In this document: positions 1-10,987 of the stretch, one piece after another
Layout of the letters: each line of letters opens with the position of its first letter
Numbering within the stretch: the stretch's first letter is position 1
Assembly (NCBI GenBank): GCA_025093985.1
Contig: JACAAK010000008.1
Span: forward strand, 2,153,361 to 2,217,360
Source: Calvatia gigantea
Taxonomy: Eukaryota > Basidiomycota > Agaricomycetes > Agaricales > Lycoperdaceae
DNA: 64,000 nucleotides
Direction: 5' to 3'
Translations under genes and position numbers: made by a program
The notes under the pieces: generated by a model
Seen by the model: only the letters and a program-made list of their open reading frames with translations
Databases searched by the model: none
Told to the model about the DNA's origin: nothing

Positions 1-505
1 CGAGTAACTTCATGGCTATGTCAGCGAGTTCTAGGAATATGTTGGTGATGTCGAGGTGATTGAAGACCTCAAGGCCCAAATCGATTTGGCTTTGGAGTCC
101 TTGGATGCAATCCTTTTCATTAGGGGTGAGGGTAGACTGGTCTAGAGCTCGGAAGATGGCGGGGATGTGTTGGTTGGTGGAGGAGGAGGCGTTGGTGAAA
201 CCGGTGTACATATCGGCAAAGGTGATACATGCGGTGGCGAGGGTAATGTGCTGGTTTACTACCAGTCATTTGTTCTGGGTGGTAATGTTCTCGATTTCAC
301 TGTTGGTTGCCTTGTCGACATCTTTGAGCAAGGCTTCAAGGAGTCCTTGTGCAGGGGATGGTGTTTTAGCAAGATTGAAATGAGTTCCCTGGGGAGCAGG
401 TGCTCGGCTGTTGCCTGATTCAGGGAAAGGAAGAGAGGAAATTCTGGTGGGAGTGGGATGGACGAGGGAGTTGATAGCAATGCAGTTGGATTGGGAGGCA
501 GGCAT
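1..505 (-). pseudogene. gy1 copy A ORF3, N-terminal part
   Basis: First ~168 codons of the third ORF found in every gy1 copy downstream of the integrase-chromodomain. The start ATG (503-505) lies 7 nt after the pol stop, a spacing shared with copies C, F and H. The reading begins MPASQSNCIAINSLV and meets an in-frame TGA at 263-265; the protein similarity to the other ORF3 copies then continues in the same frame to the window edge. I do not recognise the family. No signal peptide, transmembrane stretch or catalytic motif is visible; the region is predicted by eye to be mostly helical. See copy F (57114-57983) for the longest open version. Confidence 0.7.
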
Positions 506-512
506 GTTTGTT

Positions 513-3350
513 TTAGTTCTTTGTCTGGGTTGTTTGTTTTGTTGCTTTTTTGTGTTTTCTGCCCCCTCTTTTATGGGTATCCTCCGGATGCCTTTTCAGG
601 TAGTCTCTTATGGCGTCTTTAGCATTTCCTAGGTTGGACTCCGCTATCCACGTATCTTCTTCACTGCTGTATCCCTTCCAGTGGACCAGGAACTGATAGC
701 CCCTTCCTTGCTTTCGTCGTCTGCAGATCTCGTCAACTTTGTATTCTTCTTCATTGTTGATGATTACTGGGTCGGGCACTGATGGCTGTTTTTGACTTGG
801 GAACTCTGCCTGGTGTACTGGTGTCAGAAGCTGTTCATTGAATACATCATGGATGGCCCATCCATCCAGCAGTTTCAGCCGATATGCTGCTTCTCCTATC
901 TTTTCCTTAATAAGGAAAGGTCCATACCGTTTTTGGCCTAGCTTCTTTGATGATTGATTGGTATGGATATTGGTGTTTTCTAACCATACTCTATCTCCTG
1001 TTTGGTAGATGTTGGTGTGGATTCTGCTGCGGTCATGTTGCTGTTTCATCTTTTCTTGATATGTCCGTAGTGTTGATGAGGCATTGTCTCGGGCGCGTTG
1101 TAGTTGTTCCAGGAATGCTGTGGTGACAGGGTTGTTTGTTATTGGCTCGTTTTTTCCTTTCCATGGATTCCTTCCATAATTTAGGAAAAATGGCGTTTCC
1201 TGTGTCCCTCTGTGTTGTTTGTCATTGTACTGAAACTCTGCAATGGGAAGCCATTCCGCCCAGTTGTCCTGGTCGTAGTTGCAGTATAGGCAGATATAGG
1301 TTTCTACTTCTCTGTTGATGCACTCAGTTTGGCCATCTGTTTGCGGGTGGTACGCAGTTGATAGATTTCGTTCGATACCGAGCCCTTTGAACAGCTCTTT
1401 GGTGAATTCTGATGCGAATTGAGGTCCTCGGTCACTGAGCACTTTCCTTGGCAGTCCATGTAGCTTCCATATTTCATCCTGGTATATCTTTGCAATGTCT
1501 TTAGACGATGCATTTGTGGTTGTTGCTGAGAGTCGTATCATTTTTGTGAAACAATCCACAATGACTAGTATTGCATCTTTTCCTTTAGACTCTGGCAGTG
1601 GTCCAATCATGTTGATACTAATTTCTTCCCAGGGCCCATTTGGTATTGGAAGGGGATGTAGTGGCGATTTGAGTAGCATCATTCTAGATTTGGCCTTTTG
1701 ACAGGCTTGACACCCCCGGATATACTTCTTGATGTCTTTTCATATTGATGGCCACCAGTAGTCTCAGCTGATTAATTCTGTCATCCTATGTTGTCCTGGG
1801 TGTCCCGCATCTGGGGTGTCATGGTACTGTATTAGGACTTCCTCTTGTAGTTTCTGATTGGGTAGAACATATGCACTATTCTGCTTGTAGATTATTCCAC
1901 CATCTTCGGTGAGTTGGGACCCTTGCTTCTTCAGCTCAGTTAGGACCACTGTTTCCCGCTGAGTTCGGTTTTGAATTCGCTCTAGGAGGTTAGGTTCGAT
2001 GAATAGTTCCGCTCGTAGGAGTATTGTGCTGCCTGTGTCCTTCGTCTGTAACCAGCTTTCTCGAATCATGGTGACTAGTTTGTTTTCTTGTTCTTCTGGC
2101 ATTTGGTGGATGCAGGACAGAAGGTCCACTTTCATGTTTGTTTTCCCCGGTACATGTCATAGTGTGAAGTCGTAGTCTTGTAGTCGTAAATACCACTGTG
2201 CTTGTCGTCCGTTTAGTTTTTGTGGTTCTCAGTAATACTTCAGGTTCTCATGGTCCGTCCAAATTTCAAATCGTTCTTCGGCATCTACTGTAGGAGGTAA
2301 TGTCTCCATTCCTTTAAGGCATGGACAATGGCCAGTAGTTCCTTGTCATATATTTCATAGTTCCGTTCTGCTGGTGACAGGGTTTGTGATGTGAAGGCAA
2401 TGGGATGCCATTTTCCTTCTTGTAGTTGTGAGAGTACCCCTCCTAGTGCATAATCTGATGCATCGACTTCTACTCTGAATTGGCCATGTCTTTGTGGTAG
2501 TGTCAGGACCGGTTCCTTGGTGATGCGCTTCTTGAGTTGATTGAACGAGTCTTGGTGCACTTGCGTCCATTCCCATGTGGTGCTGCTCCTTTGAGCTTGT
2601 TTAGGGGTCCCACAATCGTGCTAAAGTTTTTGATGAAGTGTCGATAATAGTTTGCGAATCCCAAGAACCTCTCTACTCCTTTGGTGTTTTTGGGTTCGGG
2701 CCATTCTCATACCGATTTTACTTTGTCTTCTTCCATTTCGATTCATCCATGTCCTACTTTAACTCCTAGCATGGGGATTTCTTCCACATCGAAAATGCAC
2801 TTGGTCCATTTGAAACATAGATTATACTGGGCTGCTCGTTCCAGGAATCGTACTGTCCGTTCCTTTAGTTGCTCCTTGGTGTCTCCCGGGATGGCAAAGT
2901 CATCCATGTAGTTTACAATGTCTCCATTTTGTAAGAGGTCGCGGAAGATGCTTGTCATCATTCTGGAGAACGTTCCTGGTGAGTTACTTAGGCCAAAGTA
3001 CATGACCGTAGGTTCGAAGAGCCCTTCATTGGTGAGGAAGGCCGCCTTCCATTCATCTCCCTCTTTGATCCTGACATTGTTGTATCCCCAGATGATGTCC
3101 AGTTTGTTGAAGTATTTGGCTTTTCCAAGTTTGTCAATTACTTCGCCAATTTTTGGCAACGGAGTTTTATCTTTGACGACTATGTTGTTTAGACGTCTAT
3201 AGTCCTGGATCAGCCTTTTTGACCTGTCTTTCTTTGGGATGAAGAATGTTGGCACTGCATAAGGGGATTTTGATGGTCGTATTCGTCCCGATTCTAGGTT
3301 TTCCTTGATGAATGACTTGAGTTCGTCCTGTTCTTTAATTGTCATGTTAT
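513..3350 (-). pseudogene. pol: gy1 copy A pol, 3' portion: RT, RNase H, integrase, chromodomain
   Basis: Continuation of pol after the copia insertion. The RT fragment (2743-3345) has the active-site box NYMDDFAIPG and the conserved IIWGYNNVRIKEGD. RNase H (2285-2560) has [12 protein letters not shown] and [11 protein letters not shown]. The integrase zinc region lies at 1764-2135 (GHPGQHRM). The core and C-terminus are one open stretch, 513-1682, with SDRGPQF and the E box HPQTDGQTE. The chromodomain is at about 566-734 (YQFLVHWKGYSSEEDTW). In-frame TGA codons and at least two frameshifts separate these blocks. The first integrase catalytic residue, an Asp in copies C and H (SIDMI, SVDMI), is Asn here (codon AAC, 1611-1613). 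Non-functional pol; the long integrase-chromodomain ORF is simply the best preserved part. Confidence 0.9.
3346..3350. repeat. Target site duplication of co1 (left)
   Basis: GTTAT directly left of the co1 element, repeated at 8625-8629. It duplicates sequence inside copy A pol and fixes both ends of the insertion. Confidence 0.92.
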
Positions 3351-3621
3351 TAAAGGAAAGATATGACGCGCAGGGCTAGGATAGACCTCAGTCGACGTGG
3401 AACGAGACTAGATTAGATTGTGTAATTACCTAGGATAGACTACGGAATGAGTTAGCTAGTGTGTACAATGGAGAACGATGGTTTGCTTACCCTCAGTCGA
3501 CGTGGAACGAGACTGAGGGTGTGCAAGGTATGAGGCCAGCGAATGAGTGTGATGTCACGTGATAGCGAAGTGATTATCTACTGTAAGAAAAAGATAACGG
3601 AAGTCTACCTATATTCCAACA
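3351..3621 (-). repeat. co1 3' LTR
   Basis: 271 bp, identical by eye to 8354-8624. It contains a 24 bp direct repeat (3386-3409 and 3491-3514). The second unit is part of a 10 bp inverted repeat (3489-3498 with 3511-3520, 12 nt loop) able to form a hairpin. Confidence 0.95.
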
Positions 3622-3633
3622 CACCCCCTTAGA
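3622..3633 (-). promoter_or_regulatory. co1 polypurine tract
   Basis: Sense-strand AAGGGGGTG ends exactly at the 3' LTR, the expected position for the plus-strand primer of reverse transcription. It overlaps the last codons of the gag-pol ORF. Confidence 0.75.
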
Positions 3634-6600
3634 CTGAAGGTATGTGGAGACCTAGTTTAGAACGTAAATGAATGAAGTCTGGCTCCTTAAGAGCCTTAGT
3701 GAGAATATCGGCAGTCATTTCCTTGGTAGATAAATAACAGATAGTAAAGGTCCCATCAGAAACACGTTCATGAATAAAATGATGTTTGATGTCTATGTGC
3801 TTGGTCCTTCCATGAAAACGAGAGTCCTTGGTGAGATCGATACTGCTGGTGCAATCCATATAGACAGTGATGGGAAGTGAAACGGGCATCTCCAGTTCAG
3901 CTAGAAGTTGAACCAACCATAATCCATACTTGACAGTGTAAGCTCCAGCCATGTATTCCCTCTCAGTTGATGAGTCCCCAACTGTAGGCTGTTTCTTACT
4001 GACAGTGATAATAGATTTATCACCCATCTGAAAGACACAACCAGTGACAGCTCGACGATTGTCAGGGTCCTCAGCTCCAGATGCATCAGAATAGCCAGTA
4101 AGGGTCAGGTGACGATTATCCTTGGATTTTCCTCCCAAGACTTGGACAATATCACGAGTACCAGCGAGGTATTGGAGTACATGCTGGGCAGCCTTCCAGT
4201 GCTTTGGTCCAGGGTTGGAGTTGAATTGAGCAAGGAAGCGAGCAGCAAATCCGATGTCTGGGCGAGAGATGAGCGATATCCAGGTGAGAGCTCCTACAAG
4301 TTCACGATAGGGAGTCTTGGCCATTTGCTGTTTCTCTTCCTTGGTCTGAGGTCCATCAGCCTTAGAGAGTTTACAGCCAGGATCGAGTGGGAGTGATGTA
4401 GGGTGGCAGTTCTGCATATGAAATCGCTTGAGAGTGGTATCGATGTACTGGCAATGAGAGATGGAAATGGTTCGAGCTAGACGGTCCTCAATGAGAAGAA
4501 ATCCCATGAGCCAATTTGGATCCTCCTCCTTCATGTCGAAGAGCTTGTGAAGTTGGGAGCGAACATGCTTGAGTTCATCCTGTGAGCATGAAGTACTGAA
4601 CATGTTGTCGACATGGATGGCGATGATGGTAGTACCAGACTCCAGCTTGCGATAGAATACCACATTATCGGTGTGGAGCTGTTTGAAGTGGATAGATGTA
4701 AGACGCTCAACCATGTACTTGTACCAGAGACGGGCAGCTTGTTTGAGTCCATACAGACTTCGGATGAGTAGTAGCGCCCTGTTGGTACCATCTTCAAAGC
4801 CAGGTGGTTGCTTCATGTAGATGATACAGTCGAGGTTGCTGTGTAAGAAAGCACCAGTGACATCATCTTGAGCACGTTCCCAACCAAGGGTAGCGGATAG
4901 GTGAAGGATGAGCTTGATTGACTCCAGACGAGTGGTAGGAGAGAAGGTATCGTCATATTCGAGACCAGGGATCTGATTGAAACCTTGGGCAACGAGACGA
5001 GCCTTGTATCGGAGTACTTCTCCTTCAGGTCCGAACTTGATCGCATAGGTCCATCGACAACCAACAGCAGTCCTCTCCTTCGGCATCTTCTCAGCTCTCC
5101 AGGTTCCTCGAGTAGAGTGAAGAGATATCTCTTCCCTCATAGCTTTCCACCAGTTGTCGGCATCAGGTCCAGTGATAGCCTCCTCGAAGCTCTGAGGGAT
5201 GACTGGGCCATAGGCAGCTAGGTAGGCAATGTGAGCGAGGTCGCCTTCAGGAGTGTGCTCGACAGCTTCATGCTCAGGAATTGTAGGAGGTAGTTGGTAT
5301 TTGGAGGTTGGATTGTTGAGACGATTAGCTCGAGCTTCACGTATTTTCTGACGCTGTTTCTTGGCTTCAAATTCCTTAACTGCTTGTTCCTCGTTGGCTT
5401 GTTTGATCCATGATGGTCGAGAGATTCGGGTAGTTCGTCGAGGCTCAGATGGATTAGGAATGGAGGAAGGAATAGGATTGGGATTAGCAGTCGAAGGAGC
5501 TGGGTGAGGATCAGGAATGGATGGAGGAGTGGTGAATGGAGGATCGGAAGGTATAGGAGATGAACGAGGGAGAGGCGAACCAGTCTCCTCAGGTATAGGG
5601 ATGGAGTTAGGATGACTCCGAGAATGAGTGGGATCGTCGATGTTCACCCCCTCACTTGTGACAGGAGGCATAGATGTATCAATACCTGGATGGTTCACTG
5701 TCTCATAGACGATGACGTCCCGAGATACCTGAAATGACCTCTTCGAAGGGATCCATATCTTCCACGAAGTGGAGGCAGGATCGAAGCCACAGAATACCCC
5801 TTCAATAGAGTGGGCATCAAGCTTTCCTCGTCGAAGTTCATGTGGTGTGCGAACATGGCAGCGTGATCCGAAAATTCGGAAGGCGGAGACACTGGGCTTC
5901 TCGTTGAAGAATGCCTGGTAAGGAGTGATGTGGTTGAGTGTCTTGGTTGGACTGCGATTACGAGCGTCGCTAGTATACTGGTGAGCTTCAGGCCAAAAGC
6001 CATCAGCCATACCAGCCTCCTTCAACATGGCGAGGGCATGCTCATGAGTAGTACGATTGAATCGTTCGGCTACACCGTTTTGTTGAGGAGTGTGTGGAGC
6101 TGACATCTCGTGGGTGATACCCTTGTCCTTGAAGTATGACTTGAGTGCATGTCCTGTAAATTCGCCACCGCGGTCTGATCGAAAATAGACCACTTTGTTG
6201 CCAATTCGGTTCTCGAGAGAGGTGATGAGGTCTCGGAGGTGTTGTCGAGCATCGCTCTTCTGCTTAAGAAAGATCTTCCAGCCCATCCTCGAAAAGTCGT
6301 CAACGACAATGAGGACATGGTGGTACCCTTCAATAGAAGTGGAGAAAGGGCCTTGGAGATTGGCATGAAGGCGCTCAAGGGGTCGTTTCGCTCGTCGCGA
6401 AGCTTGCTGAGGGAAGGGAGCTTGTGGATGCTTGCCGAGGGCACACCCTGCACATGCATTGAGTCGATCCGAGGTCTTGAGATCAAGCCCGGAGACCATC
6501 TGATGCTTAGCTAGGTGTCGGAGGTATTCCTCATTGAGGTGCCCAAGTCGGCAATGCCAGAGATCCAGTGACGATATGTCAGAGGAGATAGCAGCGAAGG

Positions 6601-8104
6601 CTAGCGAAGATGGAGGTGAAGTCTCGAGGGGATAAGAGCAGGTGAGGTGGTAGAGGCCATTTCGTTGGAGATGTCCTTCCATAACGATTTCGGCCTTCTT
6701 GTTAATTTGGACCAATCCCCCCTTCTTTCGAATTTCGAGGCCTTTTCGATCCATTCGGCTCTCAGAAATGAGGTTGTCGTGAGCATTGGGACAGTATTTG
6801 ACATCGAGGAGAGTGACGATGCGAGCAGGGCGGCCTTTCACGGTGACGAGGAGCTTAATGTTCCCCACACCTGTGGAATGTAGCTGAGGGCCGTCGGCAT
6901 TGATACCTCCAATAATATCGTTGCGAGGTGTGAATGTTGTGAATGCCAATCGTTGGTTACATATGTGTGCCGTCGCACCGCTGTCGAGAATCCAAGTGTC
7001 CGATTTCGGCTGTGAGCTGGTGGTAGCCATATAGGCTGAGTCCCCAGCAAGAGAGTTCCCCCCACTAGCCGTAGATCGATTGTCGTCCATAGTTTCATCA
7101 GCTTGAGCTTGATTAGCTCTGTGACGTGAGTTCCCTCCTTGTTTCCCCTTATTCTTCTTCTTCCTCTGGCGAGGTCCTTGACCTTCAGCCCCACCCCCTT
7201 TCGACCAACAGTCCTTCCAGTCATGACCCGAAATCTTGCAGTTCGTGCAGAAGGGTTGACCAGGTTGCTGAGTCTGATTTTGCCGATTATTGTTGTTGTT
7301 GTTCCTGGCCATAGAGCGGTATGCGAGAGCGGCAGTAGCCTGGTGATTCTTTCGAACACCATCCTCTTCGCGAATACGACGTTCGATTTCAGTGGCTGTG
7401 TAGTTTTCAGGTAGGCCAGCGAATACATAGCTCCAGTTGGGTGGCATAGATAGGCGCAGGATACAGGCGAAAAAATCGTCTCCGATGTCGCGTTTAATGG
7501 CCGCAATGTCTCGACGTAGTGTCTTCATCGTAGTGATGTGTGTGATAACATCCTCGCCGTCGACGTATTTCGTTGTGATAAGGGTGCTCAGGAGCAGAGT
7601 CCAATCCATCATAGACTGTCCCGTGAATATAGATTGAGCTTCCCCCCACATATCGGCAGCGATTTCGTGATAACCCAATTGTATCTGGATATCCTCCACC
7701 ATGTTGGCTGAGAGTATGGCGCAGACAATAGCGTTTGTGCGAGCCCATCTCTCACCGTGTTCTGCGTTGTTGGTGTCACCCTGAACAGAACTGGTACAGT
7801 AGTCGTAAACGTCAAAGATTCGGAATTGAGTCCACATCTGCTGGACCCATATCTTATAGTTCGACACATTAAGTTTAACGGGGAGGTTCATCATGTATTG
7901 ATAACGACTAGGCTCGATGTGAGCTACATCAAGAGTCCAATGGACTTTGTTGGGTTTCGACGGTGCCTTCCCCCTAGGTGGTGTGCTCGGCTCCTCGTGC
8001 TTGACCGAAACGCCTGCCGAAGCCGCCGACATAGTCCTGGTATTGGACTGTCCGGTCTGACTCTCGCGACCTAAGTCTGCGGATTCAGATTGTCCGAATG
8101 GCAA
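3629..8104 (-). CDS. gag-pol: co1 Gag-Pol polyprotein (open, two catalytic Asp changed to Asn)
   Basis: Single 1,491-residue ORF, a normal length for copia Gag-Pol. Order: Gag ~70-260; a zinc knuckle C286-C299 (CTNCKISGHDWKDC); protease WILDSGATAH with D374; integrase zinc finger H517, H522, C551, C554; integrase core with D644 and E680 (DD35E spacing); a proline-rich linker ~815-900; RT ~975-1230 with D1081; RNase H ~1335-1460 with D1340, E1381 and D1417. Two expected catalytic aspartates are asparagine: the first integrase Asp (N582 in LHANLQGP, codon 6359-6361) and the second Asp of the RT box (HVDN, N1167, codon 4604-4606). Both changes equal C to T at TCG on the plus strand. The frame is otherwise fully open, so the copy looks intact but is probably catalytically dead unless it is helped in trans. 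Confidence 0.95.
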   Translation of the reverse strand: MPFGQSESADLGRESQTGQSNTRTMSAASAGVSVKHEEPSTPPRGKAPSKPNKVHWTLDVAHIEPSRYQYMMNLPVKLNVSNYKIWVQQMWTQFRIFDVYDYCTSSVQGDTNNAEHGERWARTNAIVCAILSANMVEDIQIQLGYHEIAADMWGEAQSIFTGQSMMDWTLLLSTLITTKYVDGEDVITHITTMKTLRRDIAAIKRDIGDDFFACILRLSMPPNWSYVFAGLPENYTATEIERRIREEDGVRKNHQATAALAYRSMARNNNNNNRQNQTQQPGQPFCTNCKISGHDWKDCWSKGGGAEGQGPRQRKKKNKGKQGGNSRHRANQAQADETMDDNRSTASGGNSLAGDSAYMATTSSQPKSDTWILDSGATAHICNQRLAFTTFTPRNDIIGGINADGPQLHSTGVGNIKLLVTVKGRPARIVTLLDVKYCPNAHDNLISESRMDRKGLEIRKKGGLVQINKKAEIVMEGHLQRNGLYHLTCSYPLETSPPSSLAFAAISSDISSLDLWHCRLGHLNEEYLRHLAKHQMVSGLDLKTSDRLNACAGCALGKHPQAPFPQQASRRAKRPLERLHANLQGPFSTSIEGYHHVLIVVDDFSRMGWKIFLKQKSDARQHLRDLITSLENRIGNKVVYFRSDRGGEFTGHALKSYFKDKGITHEMSAPHTPQQNGVAERFNRTTHEHALAMLKEAGMADGFWPEAHQYTSDARNRSPTKTLNHITPYQAFFNEKPSVSAFRIFGSRCHVRTPHELRRGKLDAHSIEGVFCGFDPASTSWKIWIPSKRSFQVSRDVIVYETVNHPGIDTSMPPVTSEGVNIDDPTHSRSHPNSIPIPEETGSPLPRSSPIPSDPPFTTPPSIPDPHPAPSTANPNPIPSSIPNPSEPRRTTRISRPSWIKQANEEQAVKEFEAKKQRQKIREARANRLNNPTSKYQLPPTIPEHEAVEHTPEGDLAHIAYLAAYGPVIPQSFEEAITGPDADNWWKAMREEISLHSTRGTWRAEKMPKERTAVGCRWTYAIKFGPEGEVLRYKARLVAQGFNQIPGLEYDDTFSPTTRLESIKLILHLSATLGWERAQDDVTGAFLHSNLDCIIYMKQPPGFEDGTNRALLLIRSLYGLKQAARLWYKYMVERLTSIHFKQLHTDNVVFYRKLESGTTIIAIHVDNMFSTSCSQDELKHVRSQLHKLFDMKEEDPNWLMGFLLIEDRLARTISISHCQYIDTTLKRFHMQNCHPTSLPLDPGCKLSKADGPQTKEEKQQMAKTPYRELVGALTWISLISRPDIGFAARFLAQFNSNPGPKHWKAAQHVLQYLAGTRDIVQVLGGKSKDNRHLTLTGYSDASGAEDPDNRRAVTGCVFQMGDKSIITVSKKQPTVGDSSTEREYMAGAYTVKYGLWLVQLLAELEMPVSLPITVYMDCTSSIDLTKDSRFHGRTKHIDIKHHFIHERVSDGTFTICYLSTKEMTADILTKALKEPDFIHLRSKLGLHIPSV

Positions 8105-8339
8105 CGAAAGTCTACCACCGGCGGATCCTTGGCGACCATCAGAGTCTACCTTGGATGCCTGGCTAGCTCAGGACATAACGTGGGTCTAAGAGAGGTTGCT
8201 CGGCTCGAAGGTGCTAGTATAGCAGGGGTAACGAAAACGGCGGGAAAAGAATAGGATGTTGATAGGATAACGTTGGAGGGTATAAACGAATGAGCGGCAG
8301 TTTGATAAACGAGTGAACGGGTTCAATAGGTCACGACAC
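8105..8339 (-). other. co1 untranslated leader
   Basis: About 235 bp between the priming site and the gag-pol ATG. No separate ORF or structure could be recognised; it would carry packaging and translation signals. Confidence 0.6.
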
Positions 8340-8353
8340 CGGGGCCCATAACC
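8340..8353 (-). promoter_or_regulatory. co1 primer binding site, half initiator-tRNA type
   Basis: The sense sequence GGTTATGGGCCCCG abuts the 5' LTR with no gap. The same 13-14 nt stand at the same place in co2 copy E. It resembles the complement of the anticodon-loop region of eukaryotic initiator tRNA-Met (GGTTATGAGCCC as I recall it), not of a tRNA 3' end. That is the arrangement known from Drosophila copia, which is primed by a tRNA fragment. The tRNA match is from memory. Confidence 0.6.
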
Positions 8354-8624
8354 TAAAGGAAAGATATGACGCGCAGGGCTAGGATAGACCTCAGTCGACG
8401 TGGAACGAGACTAGATTAGATTGTGTAATTACCTAGGATAGACTACGGAATGAGTTAGCTAGTGTGTACAATGGAGAACGATGGTTTGCTTACCCTCAGT
8501 CGACGTGGAACGAGACTGAGGGTGTGCAAGGTATGAGGCCAGCGAATGAGTGTGATGTCACGTGATAGCGAAGTGATTATCTACTGTAAGAAAAAGATAA
8601 CGGAAGTCTACCTATATTCCAACA
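8354..8624 (-). repeat. co1 5' LTR
   Basis: 271 bp, identical by eye to 3351-3621. It is followed on the plus strand by the GTTAT target duplication at 8625-8629. Confidence 0.95.
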
Positions 8625-9319
8625 GTTATATGTTCCCACACTGATTTCCTTTGGGGCATCTTCTGTTAGGATTATCTTGTGGTCCCATTCAGTTCGTTCT
8701 GGGAGCTTATCAAACGTTGTTTTGTTGAATAAGTGCGTGAATAGTTGTATGTAGTCTGGCAGGTCCTCTGGTTTAGTCGGATCTGGTTCGTCTTCTTCTT
8801 CCCATAGGTCTTCTGTGGCCATTAAGCTTCACAGTTTTTTGGTGATGGTGATGTTCTGGTGGGAAAATTGGCAATCTGGTGGACACTGGGTGAACTTGAT
8901 TTCTCCATTGTTCCAGTCTACCTCCGGGTTATGTTTGACCAGCCAATCATGTCCTAGAAAGATCTCTGCTCTGTCTTGTAGTTGTACGACAGAGGCCTCG
9001 ATCTGTTCTTTATGTCCCTGGATGTCGATGTTGATTGTCGTAGTTTCTGTTACTTTTCCACCTTGGTTGGGCATTCTGTCCGCATTTAGTACCATGATTT
9101 GTCATTCCAATTTCTGGGTGGGGAGTCTTTCTTTGTCTACCAGTCTTTTGCTGATGCTGCTGGTTGTGCACCCTGAGTCTACAATGGTGTTGACTGTTAT
9201 CTCCTTTTCTGCCGTTTGTATTTTTCCTTTTAGATTTAGTTCACGCTTTCTTCTCTGGGGAATCGTGTAGAATTTGTCTGATATCCTAGATACAAGTTTT
9301 TTGACTCTCGAGGTAGCGC
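8625..9319 (-). pseudogene. pol: gy1 copy A pol, 5' portion: protease and start of RT
   Basis: Begins right after gag in the -1 frame. The aspartic protease region reads TIVDSGCTTSSISK, then meets a TGA just before the stretch open from 9095. A second in-frame TGA at 8829-8831 separates the protease from the RT linker (MATEDLWEEEDEPDP...). That TGA is also present in copies D, F and H, whereas copy C has TGG there. The reading reaches GTYN at 8630 and is cut by the co1 insertion; it resumes at 3350. Confidence 0.88.
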
Positions 9320-10438
<1,119 letters not shown>

Positions 10439-10481
10439 CTAGCTCCTGGGTTGCTCCTGTTCAGGCCTATTTCAGCCTACT

Positions 10482-10491
10482 CCTTGCAAGG
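10482..10491 (-). promoter_or_regulatory. Leader palindrome CCTTGCAAGG
   Basis: A perfect 10 bp palindrome between the priming site and gag, also found in copies C (17108-17117), D (19034-19043) and H (50978-50987); in F it has one transition. By position it could be an RNA dimerisation or packaging element; this is a guess. Confidence 0.4.
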
Positions 10492-10503
10492 TGAGATGGG
10501 GAC

Positions 10504-10512
10504 GCTTAACCA
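10504..10512 (-). promoter_or_regulatory. gy1 copy A self-priming site
   Basis: The sense strand reads TGGTTAAGC two nt after the 5' LTR. It is the exact complement (9 nt) of LTR sequence at 10595-10603, just where transcription should start below the TATTTAAG box. This matches the Tf1/sushi mode, in which the mRNA 5' end primes reverse transcription instead of a tRNA. Copies F and H keep 11 nt of complementarity. Confidence 0.6.
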
Positions 10513-10514
10513 AA

Positions 10515-10821
10515 TGTTACGACCTTAGTCTGAGTAAACCTCAGGTTGCAACTTAGGCTAAGACTTGAGGGCGAGTAAGGGAAGAGGAACTAAGTGGTTA
10601 AGCATACCAAATACAGGAGGATGTATGTATGCTTAAATACAAGAAAACTATCCAGTTGAATGGATGGAGGTAACTACATGAAATGTCTGATGTCTATGGC
10701 ATAGTAATCATGAGTCAGGGCTCGGAGATCGCACAGGCAGGAATAGGTGAAACAGATGTACAGGAGGTAGGAATGTAGATGAACATAGAGAGAGCGAAAT
10801 GATTGGTGAAAGTTCACAACA
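10515..10821 (-). repeat. gy1 copy A 5' LTR
   Basis: 307 bp. On the plus strand it starts TGTTACGACC and ends TTCACAACA. It is homologous to the LTRs of copies C, D, F and H. The TATA-like TTTAAG/CTTAAA element lies mid-LTR. Confidence 0.93.
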
Positions 10822-10987
10822 TGCATTTAGCAATACTAGTAGAGTTGAGGAGGTTATAGTTGTATAACAACCTGGGAGATAGTAGTCCTATAGTCCACTT
10901 GACCCCTTGTCTGTCCCATGTTGTTGATGCATGCATTATGCACTGCTGTCAGACATGATGCTGAACACATTATTTCCCCATCTAGAT

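Larger units (their letters stand above)
3351..8624 (-). mobile_element. Ty1/copia element co1, full length
   Basis: Complete 5,274 bp copia element on the minus strand, inserted in the RT region of gy1 copy A with a perfect GTTAT duplication. It has two 271 bp LTRs that look identical base for base, a priming site abutting the 5' LTR, one open gag-pol ORF and a polypurine tract beside the 3' LTR. In the sense direction the LTR starts TGTTGG and ends CCTTTA, so it ends in TA rather than the usual CA. Identical LTRs mean a very recent insertion. CpG dinucleotides are plentiful, unlike in the surrounding old copies. Confidence 0.96.

Noticed and set aside
6838..7506. 222-codon minus-strand ORF in another frame
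   Set aside because: Shadow of the co1 gag-pol ORF on the same strand; the main frame has all the domain motifs.
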